DNA from: Novosphingobium sp.
Lineage (GTDB): Bacteria; Pseudomonadota; Alphaproteobacteria; Sphingomonadales; Sphingomonadaceae
DNA: 64,000 bases
NCBI RefSeq assembly: GCF_030699305.1
Contig: NZ_JAUYNB010000017.1
Location: 1-64,000 of the forward strand
Direction of reading: 5' to 3'
Part shown: piece by piece, positions 41,158-49,383 of the stretch
How positions within the stretch are numbered: position 1 is the first letter of the stretch
Layout: every line of letters starts with the position of its first letter
Notes under the pieces: model-generated
What the model was told of the DNA's origin: nothing
The model's input: the letters and a program-made list of their open reading frames with translations, nothing else
The model's database searches: none
Position numbers and translations under genes: made by a program

Positions 41158-42597
41158 TCAACCGGCGTCGGCGAGCCAGTTGCCGTGGAAGCCCGGCGGG
41201 ATGCGGTGGGGGATATGGATGCTGGCCACCGGAGGCGCGGCCATGTCGGCAGCGTCGAGGATGACCAGATCGGTCGTCTCGTTCGCGGCGTCGATCACAT
41301 AGCCCATCACCCAGCCATCGCCTTCCGGCGCATCGGCGCTGCGCGGCACGAACACGAACTCACCGGGCACACGGTTTGGCCCGAAATCGTGCGCCTGCCG
41401 CTCACCCGTGTGCAGGTCATAGCGATAGATCGGCGTCGCCCCCAGGAAACTGTCCTCCACCTGCTCCGGCAGGCCCAGCGACCAGGCGTAGCGATAGGGT
41501 TGCCCGAAAAAGCGCTCATCCGGGCGGTGGAATTCCTGCGGGGCGGCATCGAGCGTGGTGCGGGTAACGCGGCGCGTGGCGGGGTCAATCTCCCAGCGCT
41601 CCATCCCCAGCGACTTGCCGTTCGGCCCATCCGGCCCGCCCGCGAACATCGTTTCATAGGCCGACAGATCGACAATCACCTTGCCGTCCGCCGTGTCGTA
41701 ACTGTTGGCGACATGGAAGACATAGCACGGATCGACCCCGCACCAGATCACGTCTTCCGCCGTGCCGCCGCGCGGCAGCAGGCCGACGCGGGCCGCGTGC
41801 TCGGTGTTCCAGTGATAGGGGAACTGTTCCCCCGCGATCAGCGCCTTCATCGAGAACGTCACCGGCAGATCGAACACCAGCACGTACTTTGCGGTGATCG
41901 AGCATTCATGGATCGACGGCCCATGCTCGACCGGGATCGGTTCCTGCCGCACGACTTTGCCCTCTGGGGACACGACCACGTGCCAGACGGTATCCTGCGT
42001 CATACCGTCATAGCAGATCGCGTGGAGTTCCCCCGTCAGCGGGTCTTCATGCGGGTGCGCGCTGAACGAGGTTTGCAGCGTGCCGCCGAAATCGGTGTAG
42101 GCGACCGTTTCGAGTTCATCGTTGAGCAGCGCCGGAAACGATCCCGCCTCGACAATCGCGAGCGTCTGGCCGCGGTGCTGGATGACATTGGTGTTGACCA
42201 GATCGCGCTTCCCGCGCCGGGGTCCGGGGGCAGCAGCGGGGCCGCCCTTGGCTTCCAGCATCTGCGAGCGGATGAAGCGGTTGCGATACCACAGCGCCTT
42301 GCCGCCCGCGATCCGCACGCCGTGGACCATGCCGTCACCGATGAACCAGTGGTGGCCGCGCGGATCGGGGTTGAACGGGTTCGGCCCGATCCGGACGTAG
42401 CGGCCCGACAGCTCCGCCGGGATCGTGCCGGTCACGGCCAGATCGGTCAGCGTGCGCTCCTCGGTCATCGGCGCGTGAATGCCGGTCAGGAACGGATGCG
42501 CGCGGGTTTCGTCCATCCGGGCGCGGTTGAACCCGGCGACTTTCTCGATCCCCTTGGTAACGACGGCGCGGATGACGGTTTCGACGCTGCTTGCCAT
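41158..42597 (-). CDS. Carotenoid oxygenase (RPE65/CCD) family protein
   Basis: 479-residue non-haem iron dioxygenase of the carotenoid/stilbene cleavage family. The four iron-binding histidines are in [26 protein letters not shown] and, at the C-terminus, [23 protein letters not shown] is the typical N-terminal segment. Substrates in this family include carotenoids, apocarotenals, stilbenes and lignin-type phenylpropenes; none can be chosen here. It diverges from a TetR gene across 44 bases with a perfect palindrome, so it is probably controlled by that regulator. Confidence 0.9.
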   Translation of the reverse strand: MASSVETVIRAVVTKGIEKVAGFNRARMDETRAHPFLTGIHAPMTEERTLTDLAVTGTIPAELSGRYVRIGPNPFNPDPRGHHWFIGDGMVHGVRIAGGKALWYRNRFIRSQMLEAKGGPAAAPGPRRGKRDLVNTNVIQHRGQTLAIVEAGSFPALLNDELETVAYTDFGGTLQTSFSAHPHEDPLTGELHAICYDGMTQDTVWHVVVSPEGKVVRQEPIPVEHGPSIHECSITAKYVLVFDLPVTFSMKALIAGEQFPYHWNTEHAARVGLLPRGGTAEDVIWCGVDPCYVFHVANSYDTADGKVIVDLSAYETMFAGGPDGPNGKSLGMERWEIDPATRRVTRTTLDAAPQEFHRPDERFFGQPYRYAWSLGLPEQVEDSFLGATPIYRYDLHTGERQAHDFGPNRVPGEFVFVPRSADAPEGDGWVMGYVIDAANETTDLVILDAADMAAPPVASIHIPHRIPPGFHGNWLADAG

Positions 42598-42615
42598 GAC
42601 ACAGATCTCCCTTTA

Positions 42616-42634
42616 ATGTTTATGGCGTAAACAT
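42616..42634. promoter_or_regulatory. TetR-type operator between carotenoid oxygenase and tetR
   Basis: Perfect palindrome with 7-base arms ATGTTTA (42616-42622) and TAAACAT (42628-42634) around TGGCG. It fills the centre of the 44-base divergent region, 8 bases from the TetR start and 19 from the oxygenase start, so binding would block both promoters. Confidence 0.65.
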
Positions 42635-42641
42635 AGCGCGA

Positions 42642-43232
42642 ATGGTAACAGTGTCAACATCCCTCGAAGCGGTCCGCACCTATCACCACGGCGACTTGCG
42701 CAGCGCGTTGGTCGATGCGGGGTTGCGGGCGCTGGAAACCACGGAAATAGGCGATATTTCGCTGCGCCAGATCGCGCGTGACGTCGGCGTATCGGCCACC
42801 GCCGTCTATCGCCACTTCCCCGACAAGCGAGCGCTGCTGGTCGCGCTGGCGGGCGCGGGGATCGACAAACTGGGCGAGGCGCAGCGCGCCGCTGCCGAGT
42901 CGATGGGTGGCGGGCCGGGCGCATTCGGCGCGACGGGGCGGGCCTATGTCCGCTTCGCCCTCGCCCACCCGGCCCTGTTCCGCCTGATCTTCACCCACCT
43001 GCCCCCGGCGGGCGAAACCGTGTTCGGCCAATCGATCGCGGCCCGACTGCTGCACGACAAGGCCACGGCGGCGACCGGCGGCGACGCGGAAGAAACCCGC
43101 CGCCTGATGGTCCAGGCCTGGGCGATCGTCCACGGCCTCGCCATGCTGATGCTGGATGGCCAGCTGCCCCCCGACGAGGCCCTGATCGACCAGGTGATCG
43201 ATCCGAAGACGCTGTTTGGGCGGCACCAATGA
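42642..43232 (+). CDS. TetR-family transcriptional regulator
   Basis: 196 residues with an N-terminal helix-turn-helix (about residues 30-62: DISLRQIARDVGVSATAVYR followed by HFPDKRALL) and a C-terminal ligand domain of the TetR_C_33 or WHG type (FALAHPALFRLIF). Expected to repress itself and the divergent carotenoid oxygenase via the palindrome at 42616. The inducer would be a hydrophobic compound related to the oxygenase substrate (inference). Its TGA overlaps the ATG of the YkgJ gene (ATGA). Confidence 0.9.
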   Translation: MVTVSTSLEAVRTYHHGDLRSALVDAGLRALETTEIGDISLRQIARDVGVSATAVYRHFPDKRALLVALAGAGIDKLGEAQRAAAESMGGGPGAFGATGRAYVRFALAHPALFRLIFTHLPPAGETVFGQSIAARLLHDKATAATGGDAEETRRLMVQAWAIVHGLAMLMLDGQLPPDEALIDQVIDPKTLFGRHQ

Positions 43233-43885
43233 CCAACCTGCCCGCCCAGCACGCCGCCGCCCGGACCGAGCCGTTCGCCTTTCGGTGCGCGGCCTGTTCG
43301 CGGTGCTGTCATCACAAGATCATCCAGACCAACCCCTATGAAATTGCGCAGCTGGCCGCGCTCAAGGGGGTGACAGCGCGCGCCTTCCGCGAGCGGTGGA
43401 CCGAAGGCGGCGCGGGCACGGCGCTGGCGCGGACGGAGGCGGATGTCTGCGTGTTCCTGGGGGAGCAGGGCTGCACGGTCCACCCGGCGCGGCCGCTGGT
43501 CTGCCGGCTCTATCCGCTCGGGCGGCGGCGCGCGGGCGACGGGACCGAGCACTGGCTCCAGCTCGATCCGCATCCGCTGTCAGGCGGGACATTCGGCGGG
43601 GACGGTACGATAGCGGATTACGTGGAAGCGCAGCAGGCCCAGCCCTTCATCGCGGCCGCCGATGCCTATGCCGAGTGGGTCAACGCGGCGCGCGACGTGC
43701 TGGGACAGCTGCCGGACGGCGATGCCGGGGGGGCGGCGGTGTTCGAGTTGCTCGACCTTGACGCGGCGATCGCGGCGCATTGTGCGCAGGCGGGCGTGGC
43801 CGAACCGGGCGAGCCGGCGAAGCGCTTGGACATGCATATCGCGTTGCTGTATGCAGAACTCAACAAGCTGAACCAGCAGGAGTGA
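43229..43885 (+). CDS. YkgJ-family cysteine cluster protein
   Basis: 218 residues with a CxxCxxCC cluster (FRCAACSRCCHHK, residues 17-30) and a second group of Cys residues (GCTVHPARPLVCRLYPLG), the signature of the CxxCxxCC/YkgJ family, which is predicted to bind zinc or an iron-sulfur cluster. Function is unknown. It overlaps the tetR stop by 4 bases, so it is likely co-regulated. The C-terminal part (about 110-218) is Ala-rich and helical. Confidence 0.85.
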   Translation: MTNLPAQHAAARTEPFAFRCAACSRCCHHKIIQTNPYEIAQLAALKGVTARAFRERWTEGGAGTALARTEADVCVFLGEQGCTVHPARPLVCRLYPLGRRRAGDGTEHWLQLDPHPLSGGTFGGDGTIADYVEAQQAQPFIAAADAYAEWVNAARDVLGQLPDGDAGGAAVFELLDLDAAIAAHCAQAGVAEPGEPAKRLDMHIALLYAELNKLNQQE

Positions 43886-43891
43886 GAGGCC

Positions 43892-44269
43892 ATGGCAAAC
43901 ACCGACACCAAGCGCGGGATTCCCGGCACGGGCGCGACCATCGCCTCTGCGATCACCCTGCTCACCGCCTCCCTGGGGATGAGCGCCGAGGCCGCGCCGC
44001 CCACTGACGGGCCGACGATATTCGCCAAGGACGCCGCCGCCAGCCACCAGCAAAAAATGAGCAGTGCGCAGCACAAGAAGGTGAAGCTGGAAACCGCCGA
44101 AGGCACCGTGGACAGCGTCCAGCACAAGCACGACAGCTTGCAGCACAAGACTGACAGCGTGCAGCACAAGCTGGAATCCCGGCAGGGCAAGTTCCAGAGC
44201 CGCCAGATCAAGCTGGAAAAGCTGGACAGTCAGCAGATCAAACTGAAGACGGTTGAGCCGGGGCAGTAA
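43892..44269 (+). CDS. Exported protein with heptad QHK repeats
   Basis: 125 residues. The N-terminus resembles a signal peptide ending SAEA-AP near residue 35. From about residue 70 there are consecutive seven-residue units of the form D-S-(V/L)-Q-H-K-x (VDSVQHK, HDSLQHK, TDSVQHK) that degrade into LESRQGK, FQSRQIK and similar. This should form a polar coiled coil with a stripe of Gln, His and Lys. No family recognised. It follows the YkgJ gene after 6 bases, with GGAG as Shine-Dalgarno. Confidence 0.7.
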   Translation: MANTDTKRGIPGTGATIASAITLLTASLGMSAEAAPPTDGPTIFAKDAAASHQQKMSSAQHKKVKLETAEGTVDSVQHKHDSLQHKTDSVQHKLESRQGKFQSRQIKLEKLDSQQIKLKTVEPGQ

Positions 44270-44322
44270 GGCTCTCCGTCCTGCCTGACTCTGCCAAACC
44301 CGACCCCGGCCTACCCGAAATC

Positions 44323-44489
44323 GTCATGCTGAACTCGTTTCAGCATCCATCGCGCCGCAGTCACTGTGGTTACCAGAAATGGCTGGCTGTGAGGCTTGCG
44401 CCCGATCCGGCCATGCTGCGCGGGCTGAGGGATGGACCCTGAACCAAGTTCAGGGTGACGGTTGGCGGGTGACGGTTGGCGGGTGACGG
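44323..44489. repeat. Family D inverted pair plus 14-base tandem repeats
   Basis: Copy at 44323-44350 (ATGC subtype) and an inverted ACCC-subtype copy at 44432-44459. The end of the second copy runs into two and a half tandem units of GGGTGACGGTTGGC (44453-44489), apparently copied from its edge. This covers most of the 253 bases between the heptad protein and queA stop; the rest shows no feature. Confidence 0.85.
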
Positions 44490-44522
44490 GTTTTGGACGG
44501 CGGTGTGGTCGGTGGCCCCGCC

Positions 44523-45560
44523 CTACCCCTCCGGCAGCAACAAACTTGAATCGCCATAGCTGTAGAACCGGTACCCCGCCGCGATGGCGTGGGCATAGAC
44601 GGCCTGCATCCGTTCACGGCCCATCAACGCCGAAACCAGCATGAACAGCGTCGATTTGGGCAGGTGAAAGTTGGTCATCAGCCCGTCGATCGCCTTGAAC
44701 CGGTAACCGGGGGTGATGAAAATCGCGGTGTCGCCGTCGAAGGCATGGATCACGTTATCCTCGCCCGCCGCGCTTTCCAGCAGACGCAGCGACGTGGTGC
44801 CGACCGCGATCACCCGGCCGCCGCCGGCCCGCACGGCGTTGAGGCGTGCCGCCGTTTCGGCATCGATCCGGCCCCATTCGGCGTGCATCTGGTGGTCGGC
44901 GGTGTCATCTGCCTTGACCGGCAGGAACGTGCCCGCCCCCACGTGCAGCGTGAGCGTTTCGTGGCCGATCCCGGCGGTGGTCAACCCGGCCATCAGTTTC
45001 GGCGTGAAGTGCAGCGCCGCCGTGGGCGCGGCGACGGCCCCGTCGCGGGCGGCGAACATCGTCTGGTAATCCAGCTTGTCGGCGGCATCGGTATCACGCT
45101 TGCCCGCGATATAGGGCGGCAGCGGCATGCGTCCGGCGCGTTCCAGCAGGACTTCGACCGGCTCATCCCCGCCAAACGCCAGCGTCCAGCTGCCATCATC
45201 GTGGCGGGTTTCTGCCTTGGCGGTGACGTCGGCGGGAAACTGGATTTGATCGCCGACATGCAGCCGCTTGCCGTTGCGGATGAAGGCTTGCCAGCGGCGC
45301 AGATCGATCCGCTTGTGCAGGGTTGCGCCGATCCTGGCCTCGCCCCGGCGGCCTTCGAGCTGGGCCGGGATCACGCGGGTGTCGTTGAACACCAGCACAT
45401 CGCCCGCACGCAGCAGGCCGGGCAGATCGCGCACATGGTGATCGCTCAGCGCGCAGGCGGGGCCTGGCACCAGCAACAGCCGCGCCGCATCGCGCGGCCG
45501 CGCGGGGCGCAGGGCGATGTTTTCGGGCGGAAGGTCGAAATCGAACAGATCAACGCGCAT
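44523..45560 (-). CDS. queA: S-adenosylmethionine:tRNA ribosyltransferase-isomerase
   Basis: 345-residue enzyme that adds the epoxycyclopentane ring to preQ1-34 of tRNA using S-adenosylmethionine. Starts [19 protein letters not shown]; contains [34 protein letters not shown] and the C-terminal [16 protein letters not shown], all family signatures. It provides the step after Tgt, whose gene is 3.4 kb away. ATG 45560 was chosen over an upstream extension. The cyclophilin gene lies upstream on the same strand with a repeat pair between them. Confidence 0.96.
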   Translation of the reverse strand: MRVDLFDFDLPPENIALRPARPRDAARLLLVPGPACALSDHHVRDLPGLLRAGDVLVFNDTRVIPAQLEGRRGEARIGATLHKRIDLRRWQAFIRNGKRLHVGDQIQFPADVTAKAETRHDDGSWTLAFGGDEPVEVLLERAGRMPLPPYIAGKRDTDAADKLDYQTMFAARDGAVAAPTAALHFTPKLMAGLTTAGIGHETLTLHVGAGTFLPVKADDTADHQMHAEWGRIDAETAARLNAVRAGGGRVIAVGTTSLRLLESAAGEDNVIHAFDGDTAIFITPGYRFKAIDGLMTNFHLPKSTLFMLVSALMGRERMQAVYAHAIAAGYRFYSYGDSSLLLPEG

Positions 45561-45630
45561 GGCCAGTGCCCTTAGCGGGGGCATGGGCAGTTGGACAAGC
45601 ACGGGCTTGCGCCTGCATCCCAGCCGCTAT

Positions 45631-45782
45631 CCGTTCGTGTCATATCGTCATGCTGAACTTGTTTCAGCATCCATCGTTTAGCGCAGCCAAACCCTGCAAG
45701 GACGCCCGGCGGTGCCGCCTGTCTAAACCAACATAGCGCAGCGTGTGCGGCCCGTTGGATGCCGAAACAAGTTCAGCATGAC
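45631..45782. repeat. Family D inverted pair with adjoining family A fragment
   Basis: Copies at 45647-45674 (ATGC subtype) and inverted at 45757-45782. Just before the first copy is TATCCGTTCGTGTC (45628-45641), which matches the outer end of family A (compare 63030-63042) and then breaks off. It lies between queA and the cyclophilin gene and fills most of the 232-base gap. Confidence 0.82.
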
Positions 45783-45792
45783 AGTTGCGCTG

Positions 45793-46473
45793 TTACTCGC
45801 CCGAAGTTCCCGGCGCAGTCACGCCCGGTGCCAGCACGTCCGGAGCCGCCACCGGAGCCGAAACCGCCGGGCGCGGCTTGTTCTGCGACAGCAGCGAGGC
45901 TTGCAGGATCTTGGTCGGGTTTACCGGCGGTTCGCCCCGCTCAATCGTGTCGACCATGTCCATGCCCGCAATCACGCGGCCAAAGTTGGTGTAACGGTGA
46001 TCAAGCGCAAAGCGCGGGTAGAACACGATGAAGAACTGGCTGTTCGCGGTGTCGGGCTCATCAGTGCGGGCCATCGACACGGTGCCGCGCACGTGCGGCA
46101 GATAATTGAACTCAGCCTTGAGGTCGGGCAGCTTTGATCCGCCGCCGCCCGTGCCGGTCGGGTCGCCGGTCTGGGCCATGAAGCCATCGATCACGCGGTG
46201 GAACACGACGCCGTTGTAAAAGCCTTCAGCCGTCAGCGTCTTGATCCGTTCGACGTGAACAGGTGCCCATTCCGGCACCAGCCGGATCAGCACGCGCCCA
46301 CCATTCGACAAGTCGAGCGCGAGGATATTGTCCGGATCAACCGCCGGATCGGGGTTGATCGCCGCGCTCATGACCGGAGCGGCGGGGGTGACCGGGGGCT
46401 TCGCCTTGGCAAACGCCGGAACGGCGACCAGTGACAGGCCCAGAGCAATGGAGGCGATAGAGCGACGGATCAT
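45793..46473 (-). CDS. Cyclophilin-type peptidyl-prolyl isomerase, exported
   Basis: 226 residues with a signal peptide (IASIALGLSLVAVPAFAKA) and a full cyclophilin domain. Catalytic-type residues are in VVFHRVIDGFMAQTGDPTG (Arg and Phe) and NSQFFIVF. A Pro/Ala-rich tail follows the domain. It should act on prolyl bonds in the periplasm. It lies in the minus-strand run coaD-ppi-queA. ATG 46473 gives the signal peptide at the N-terminus. Confidence 0.92.
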   Translation of the reverse strand: MIRRSIASIALGLSLVAVPAFAKAKPPVTPAAPVMSAAINPDPAVDPDNILALDLSNGGRVLIRLVPEWAPVHVERIKTLTAEGFYNGVVFHRVIDGFMAQTGDPTGTGGGGSKLPDLKAEFNYLPHVRGTVSMARTDEPDTANSQFFIVFYPRFALDHRYTNFGRVIAGMDMVDTIERGEPPVNPTKILQASLLSQNKPRPAVSAPVAAPDVLAPGVTAPGTSGE

Positions 46474-46559
46474 GCGGTGCGTACTCGATTGGATAGGGCA
46501 GCAAAGGCGTTGTATGGCCGGATAAACCCGCAACGCTGTCGTGGCAATGAACGGAAAGT

Positions 46560-47072
46560 CTAATAGTCGCCCAGCGTGCCTGTCTTGGCAATTCGCGCCA
46601 CCACATCATCGCGCACGGCAGGACTGACGAACCGGTTGATCTCTCCGCCGAACAGCGCGATTTCCTTGACCAGCTTCGATGCGATCGGTTGCAGGCTGAC
46701 GTCGGCCATCAGGAACACCGTTTCGATCCGGGAATTGAGCTGCTGGTTCATCCCCGCCATCTGATATTCGTATTCGAAGTCGGCCACAGCGCGCAGGCCG
46801 CGCACAATCACGGACGCGCCCTGGACCTGGGCAAACTTCATCAGCAGCGCGTTGAACCCGACCACTTCGCAATTGTCGATCCCCATGGCTGCCACTTCAC
46901 GCTCCACCATCGCCATGCGTTCTTCAGGCGTGAACATCGGGTTTTTGGACATATTGGTGGTCACGCCGATGATCAGTTTGTCCACCAGCTTTGCCCCGCG
47001 CCGGATAATGTCGGAGTGGCCAAGCGTGATCGGATCGAATGTGCCGGGATAGACCCCGATGCGCGTTGCCAT
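46560..47072 (-). CDS. coaD: Phosphopantetheine adenylyltransferase
   Basis: 170-residue enzyme of coenzyme A synthesis, adding AMP to 4'-phosphopantetheine. The nucleotidyltransferase motif T-x-G-H is in YPGTFDPITLGH, with IVRGLRAVADFEYEYQMAGMN as the second signature. The start directly follows the ispA stop (TAAATG), indicating co-transcription with ispA and xseB. Confidence 0.95.
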   Translation of the reverse strand: MATRIGVYPGTFDPITLGHSDIIRRGAKLVDKLIIGVTTNMSKNPMFTPEERMAMVEREVAAMGIDNCEVVGFNALLMKFAQVQGASVIVRGLRAVADFEYEYQMAGMNQQLNSRIETVFLMADVSLQPIASKLVKEIALFGGEINRFVSPAVRDDVVARIAKTGTLGDY

Positions 47073-47969
47073 TTAGTGGTCCCTCTCCACAATATAACGC
47101 GCGATATCGCGCAGCAATTCGGCTTCCTGCCCGTGTGAGCCAAGATGCGACACAGCCTGTTCGACCAGCATCCGCGCCTGATCGCGCGCCCGGTCAGCCC
47201 CCAGCAGCGACACGAACGTCTGCTTGCCCGCCGCCGCGTCCTTGCGCAGCGCCTTGCCGGCCGCAGCTTCATCGCCTTCGTGATCGAGCAGGTCATCGGC
47301 AATCTGGAAGGCCAGCCCGATGTCGCGGGCATAGCCGCGCAGATGCGCCCGCCCCTCAAGCGGGACTTTGCCCAGCACCGCGCCCATTTCAACCGCCGCC
47401 CCCAGCAAAGCGCCGGTCTTCAGCTGTTGCAGCCGGGTAATCGTGGGCAAATCGAACTGGCTGGTTTCGGCCACGATATCCATCATCTGTCCGCCCGCCA
47501 TGCCGTTCGATCCGCTGGCGGTGGCCAGTGTCAGGATCAGTTCGGCGCGGGTGAACGGATCGCTGCTGGTGGCGGTATCGGCCAGCACTTCGAACGCGAA
47601 ATCGTGCAGCGCATCGCCCGCCAGCACGGCGGTCGCCTCATCAAAGGCCAGATGCGCGGTCGGCCGGCCATGGCGCATGGCGTCGTTGTCCATGCAGGGC
47701 AGGTCATCGTGGACCAGCGAATAGACGTGGATCGATTCGATCGCGATTCCGGCGCGCAGCGCGGCGGTGCGGTCCACCCGGTATATATCCGCCACCGCCG
47801 TCAGCAGCAGCGGGCGCAGGCGCTTGCCCCCGCCCAGCACGGCATAGCGCATCGCCTCGACCAGCCGCGCGCGCGGGTCATTCGGGACCGGCATCAGGGC
47901 ATCGAACATGGCCGCGACATCAGCGGCAATCCGCTCCATCGCGGCTTTCAGCAGTGGGCTGGCGCTCAT
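47073..47969 (-). CDS. ispA: Farnesyl/geranyl diphosphate synthase
   Basis: 298-residue short-chain trans-prenyl diphosphate synthase. The first aspartate-rich motif is DDLPCMDND and the second DDLLDHEGD, both needed for magnesium and allylic diphosphate. GGGKRLRPLL is the isopentenyl diphosphate site. Length and the insertion in the first motif match bacterial farnesyl diphosphate synthases. Its product serves ubiquinone, undecaprenyl phosphate and, in pigmented relatives, carotenoids. Starts 3 bases after xseB. Confidence 0.93.
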   Translation of the reverse strand: MSASPLLKAAMERIAADVAAMFDALMPVPNDPRARLVEAMRYAVLGGGKRLRPLLLTAVADIYRVDRTAALRAGIAIESIHVYSLVHDDLPCMDNDAMRHGRPTAHLAFDEATAVLAGDALHDFAFEVLADTATSSDPFTRAELILTLATASGSNGMAGGQMMDIVAETSQFDLPTITRLQQLKTGALLGAAVEMGAVLGKVPLEGRAHLRGYARDIGLAFQIADDLLDHEGDEAAAGKALRKDAAAGKQTFVSLLGADRARDQARMLVEQAVSHLGSHGQEAELLRDIARYIVERDH

Positions 47970-47972
47970 CGT

Positions 47973-48230
47973 CTAGCGGCCCTGCTCGGCATCGAACGGC
48001 TGGGTGGCAGCGGCCTGTCCATCCGGTCCGGCGACGATCTTCTCGATCCGGGCCTGCGCGGCATCAAGCCGGGCCTGACACGCCTTGCGCAGCGCTTCCC
48101 CGCGTTCGTACAGCGTGATGGAATCGTCCAGCGGCACTTCCCCGCTTTCCAGTTTGCGCACCACATCTTCCAACGCGCGCAGCGCATCTTCGAAGCTCAT
48201 CGCGGCGATATCGGCAGCAGTCTCGCTCAT
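47973..48230 (-). CDS. xseB: Exodeoxyribonuclease VII small subunit
   Basis: 85-residue subunit. SFEDALRALEDVVRKLESGE and LDDSITLYERGEALRKACQ are the two conserved helices of XseB. It pairs with XseA, which is not in this window. ATG 48230 was chosen over an upstream ATG at 48260 by match to the family start. First gene of the xseB-ispA-coaD run; its neighbour on the other side diverges. Confidence 0.93.
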   Translation of the reverse strand: MSETAADIAAMSFEDALRALEDVVRKLESGEVPLDDSITLYERGEALRKACQARLDAAQARIEKIVAGPDGQAAATQPFDAEQGR

Positions 48231-48293
48231 GGGATCAAGCATTGACCGTGCAGCGGCCAAGGGTCAAGCTGCCTGCAACCTTGGGAGTGTTCG

Positions 48294-48689
48294 ATGCAGT
48301 GGATTATCGCCTATCTGGCCGCCGGAATCGCATTCGGCATCCTTGACGCGCTGTGGCTGCGCTGGGCCGGGCCGAATTTTTACCGCCCGGCGCTGGGCGA
48401 TCTGCTGGCAGAGCAGTTCCGGATGGGTCCGGCGCTGGTGTTCTACCTGCTCTATGTCGCGGCGATGGTGTGGTTCGCGGTGCGCCCCGGCATGGCGCTG
48501 GGAGTGCCGCACGCGGTACTGAACGGCGCGCTGCTCGGCGGGATTGCCTATGCGACGTATGACCTGACCAATCAGGCGACGCTGAAAGTCTGGCCGGTTC
48601 ACGTGACGCTGGTCGATATCGCGTGGGGCGCGTCCGCCACGGCGCTGGCCTGCGGGATTGCGACTTTCGCGGTGCGGCAGCTGGGCTGA
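48294..48689 (+). CDS. DUF2177 family membrane protein
   Basis: 131 residues with four predicted membrane segments (about 3-21, 44-62, 72-88, 104-123). The pattern IAFGILDALWL, GALLGGIAYATYDLTNQATL and DIAWGASATALACG is the DUF2177 signature. Family function unknown. It starts 63 bases from xseB in the opposite direction and is followed after 8 bases by another membrane protein gene, so the two are probably co-transcribed. Confidence 0.88.
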   Translation: MQWIIAYLAAGIAFGILDALWLRWAGPNFYRPALGDLLAEQFRMGPALVFYLLYVAAMVWFAVRPGMALGVPHAVLNGALLGGIAYATYDLTNQATLKVWPVHVTLVDIAWGASATALACGIATFAVRQLG

Positions 48690-48697
48690 GGGGCGCC

Positions 48698-49351
48698 ATG
48701 TTCATCGGTCACTGGGCCCCCGCCCTCGCCCTCGCCGCCCGGCCCAAAGCGCCGGGGATCGGCACGCTGTTCGTGGCCGGGCAACTGGTCGACTGGGCGT
48801 TCTTCGGCCTGCTGCTGACCGGCACGGAAGCGATGCGGGTGACGCCGGGGATCAGCGTGATGAACCCGATGGACCTCTATCACATGCCCTATACCCACAG
48901 CCTGCTGGGCAGCGCGGGGTTTGCCGCCGCGTTCGGTGCGCTGGTGCTGGGCCTGACGAAAAGCCGCGCCGCCGCCGGGATCGCCGCGCTGGTAGTGCTG
49001 TCGCACTGGTTCATGGATCTGTTGGTCCACGTGCCCGATCTGACGCTGGCGGGCAGCCCGCCCAAGCTGGGGCTGGGGCTGTGGAACCATCCGGCGATTG
49101 AAATGCCGCTGGAACTGGGGCTGACTTTTGGCGCGCTGTGGCTGTATGTTCGCGCGCGGCGACCATCGGCGCTGCGCGTCGGCGTATTGGCGGCGGTCTT
49201 GCTGGCGCTGCAAGCGGTCAACTGGTTCGGACCGGTCGAGCCGGAAGTGACCACCGGCACCAGCCTGCTGGCGTTCGTCGCGTTTGGCGCGGCGACGCTG
49301 GCGGCGTGGTGGATGGGGAAAAGCGCCGCAAATTCGGCCAGAACGGGCTAG
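48698..49351 (+). CDS. Multi-pass membrane protein with metal-hydrolase-like His/Asp motifs
   Basis: 217 residues with about six membrane segments. Conserved-looking polar residues lie at membrane edges: GHWAPALALA near the start, MPYTHSLLGS and LSHWFMDLLVHVPD in the middle. This pattern (His pairs and H-x3-D) resembles membrane-bound predicted hydrolases of the YdjM/DUF457 kind. Substrate unknown. It follows DUF2177 after 8 bases, and purL begins 32 bases after it. Confidence 0.7.
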   Translation: MFIGHWAPALALAARPKAPGIGTLFVAGQLVDWAFFGLLLTGTEAMRVTPGISVMNPMDLYHMPYTHSLLGSAGFAAAFGALVLGLTKSRAAAGIAALVVLSHWFMDLLVHVPDLTLAGSPPKLGLGLWNHPAIEMPLELGLTFGALWLYVRARRPSALRVGVLAAVLLALQAVNWFGPVEPEVTTGTSLLAFVAFGAATLAAWWMGKSAANSARTG

Positions 49352-49383
49352 CGGGACTCGCCGGGCGGCGCTAAGGGCCGCCA

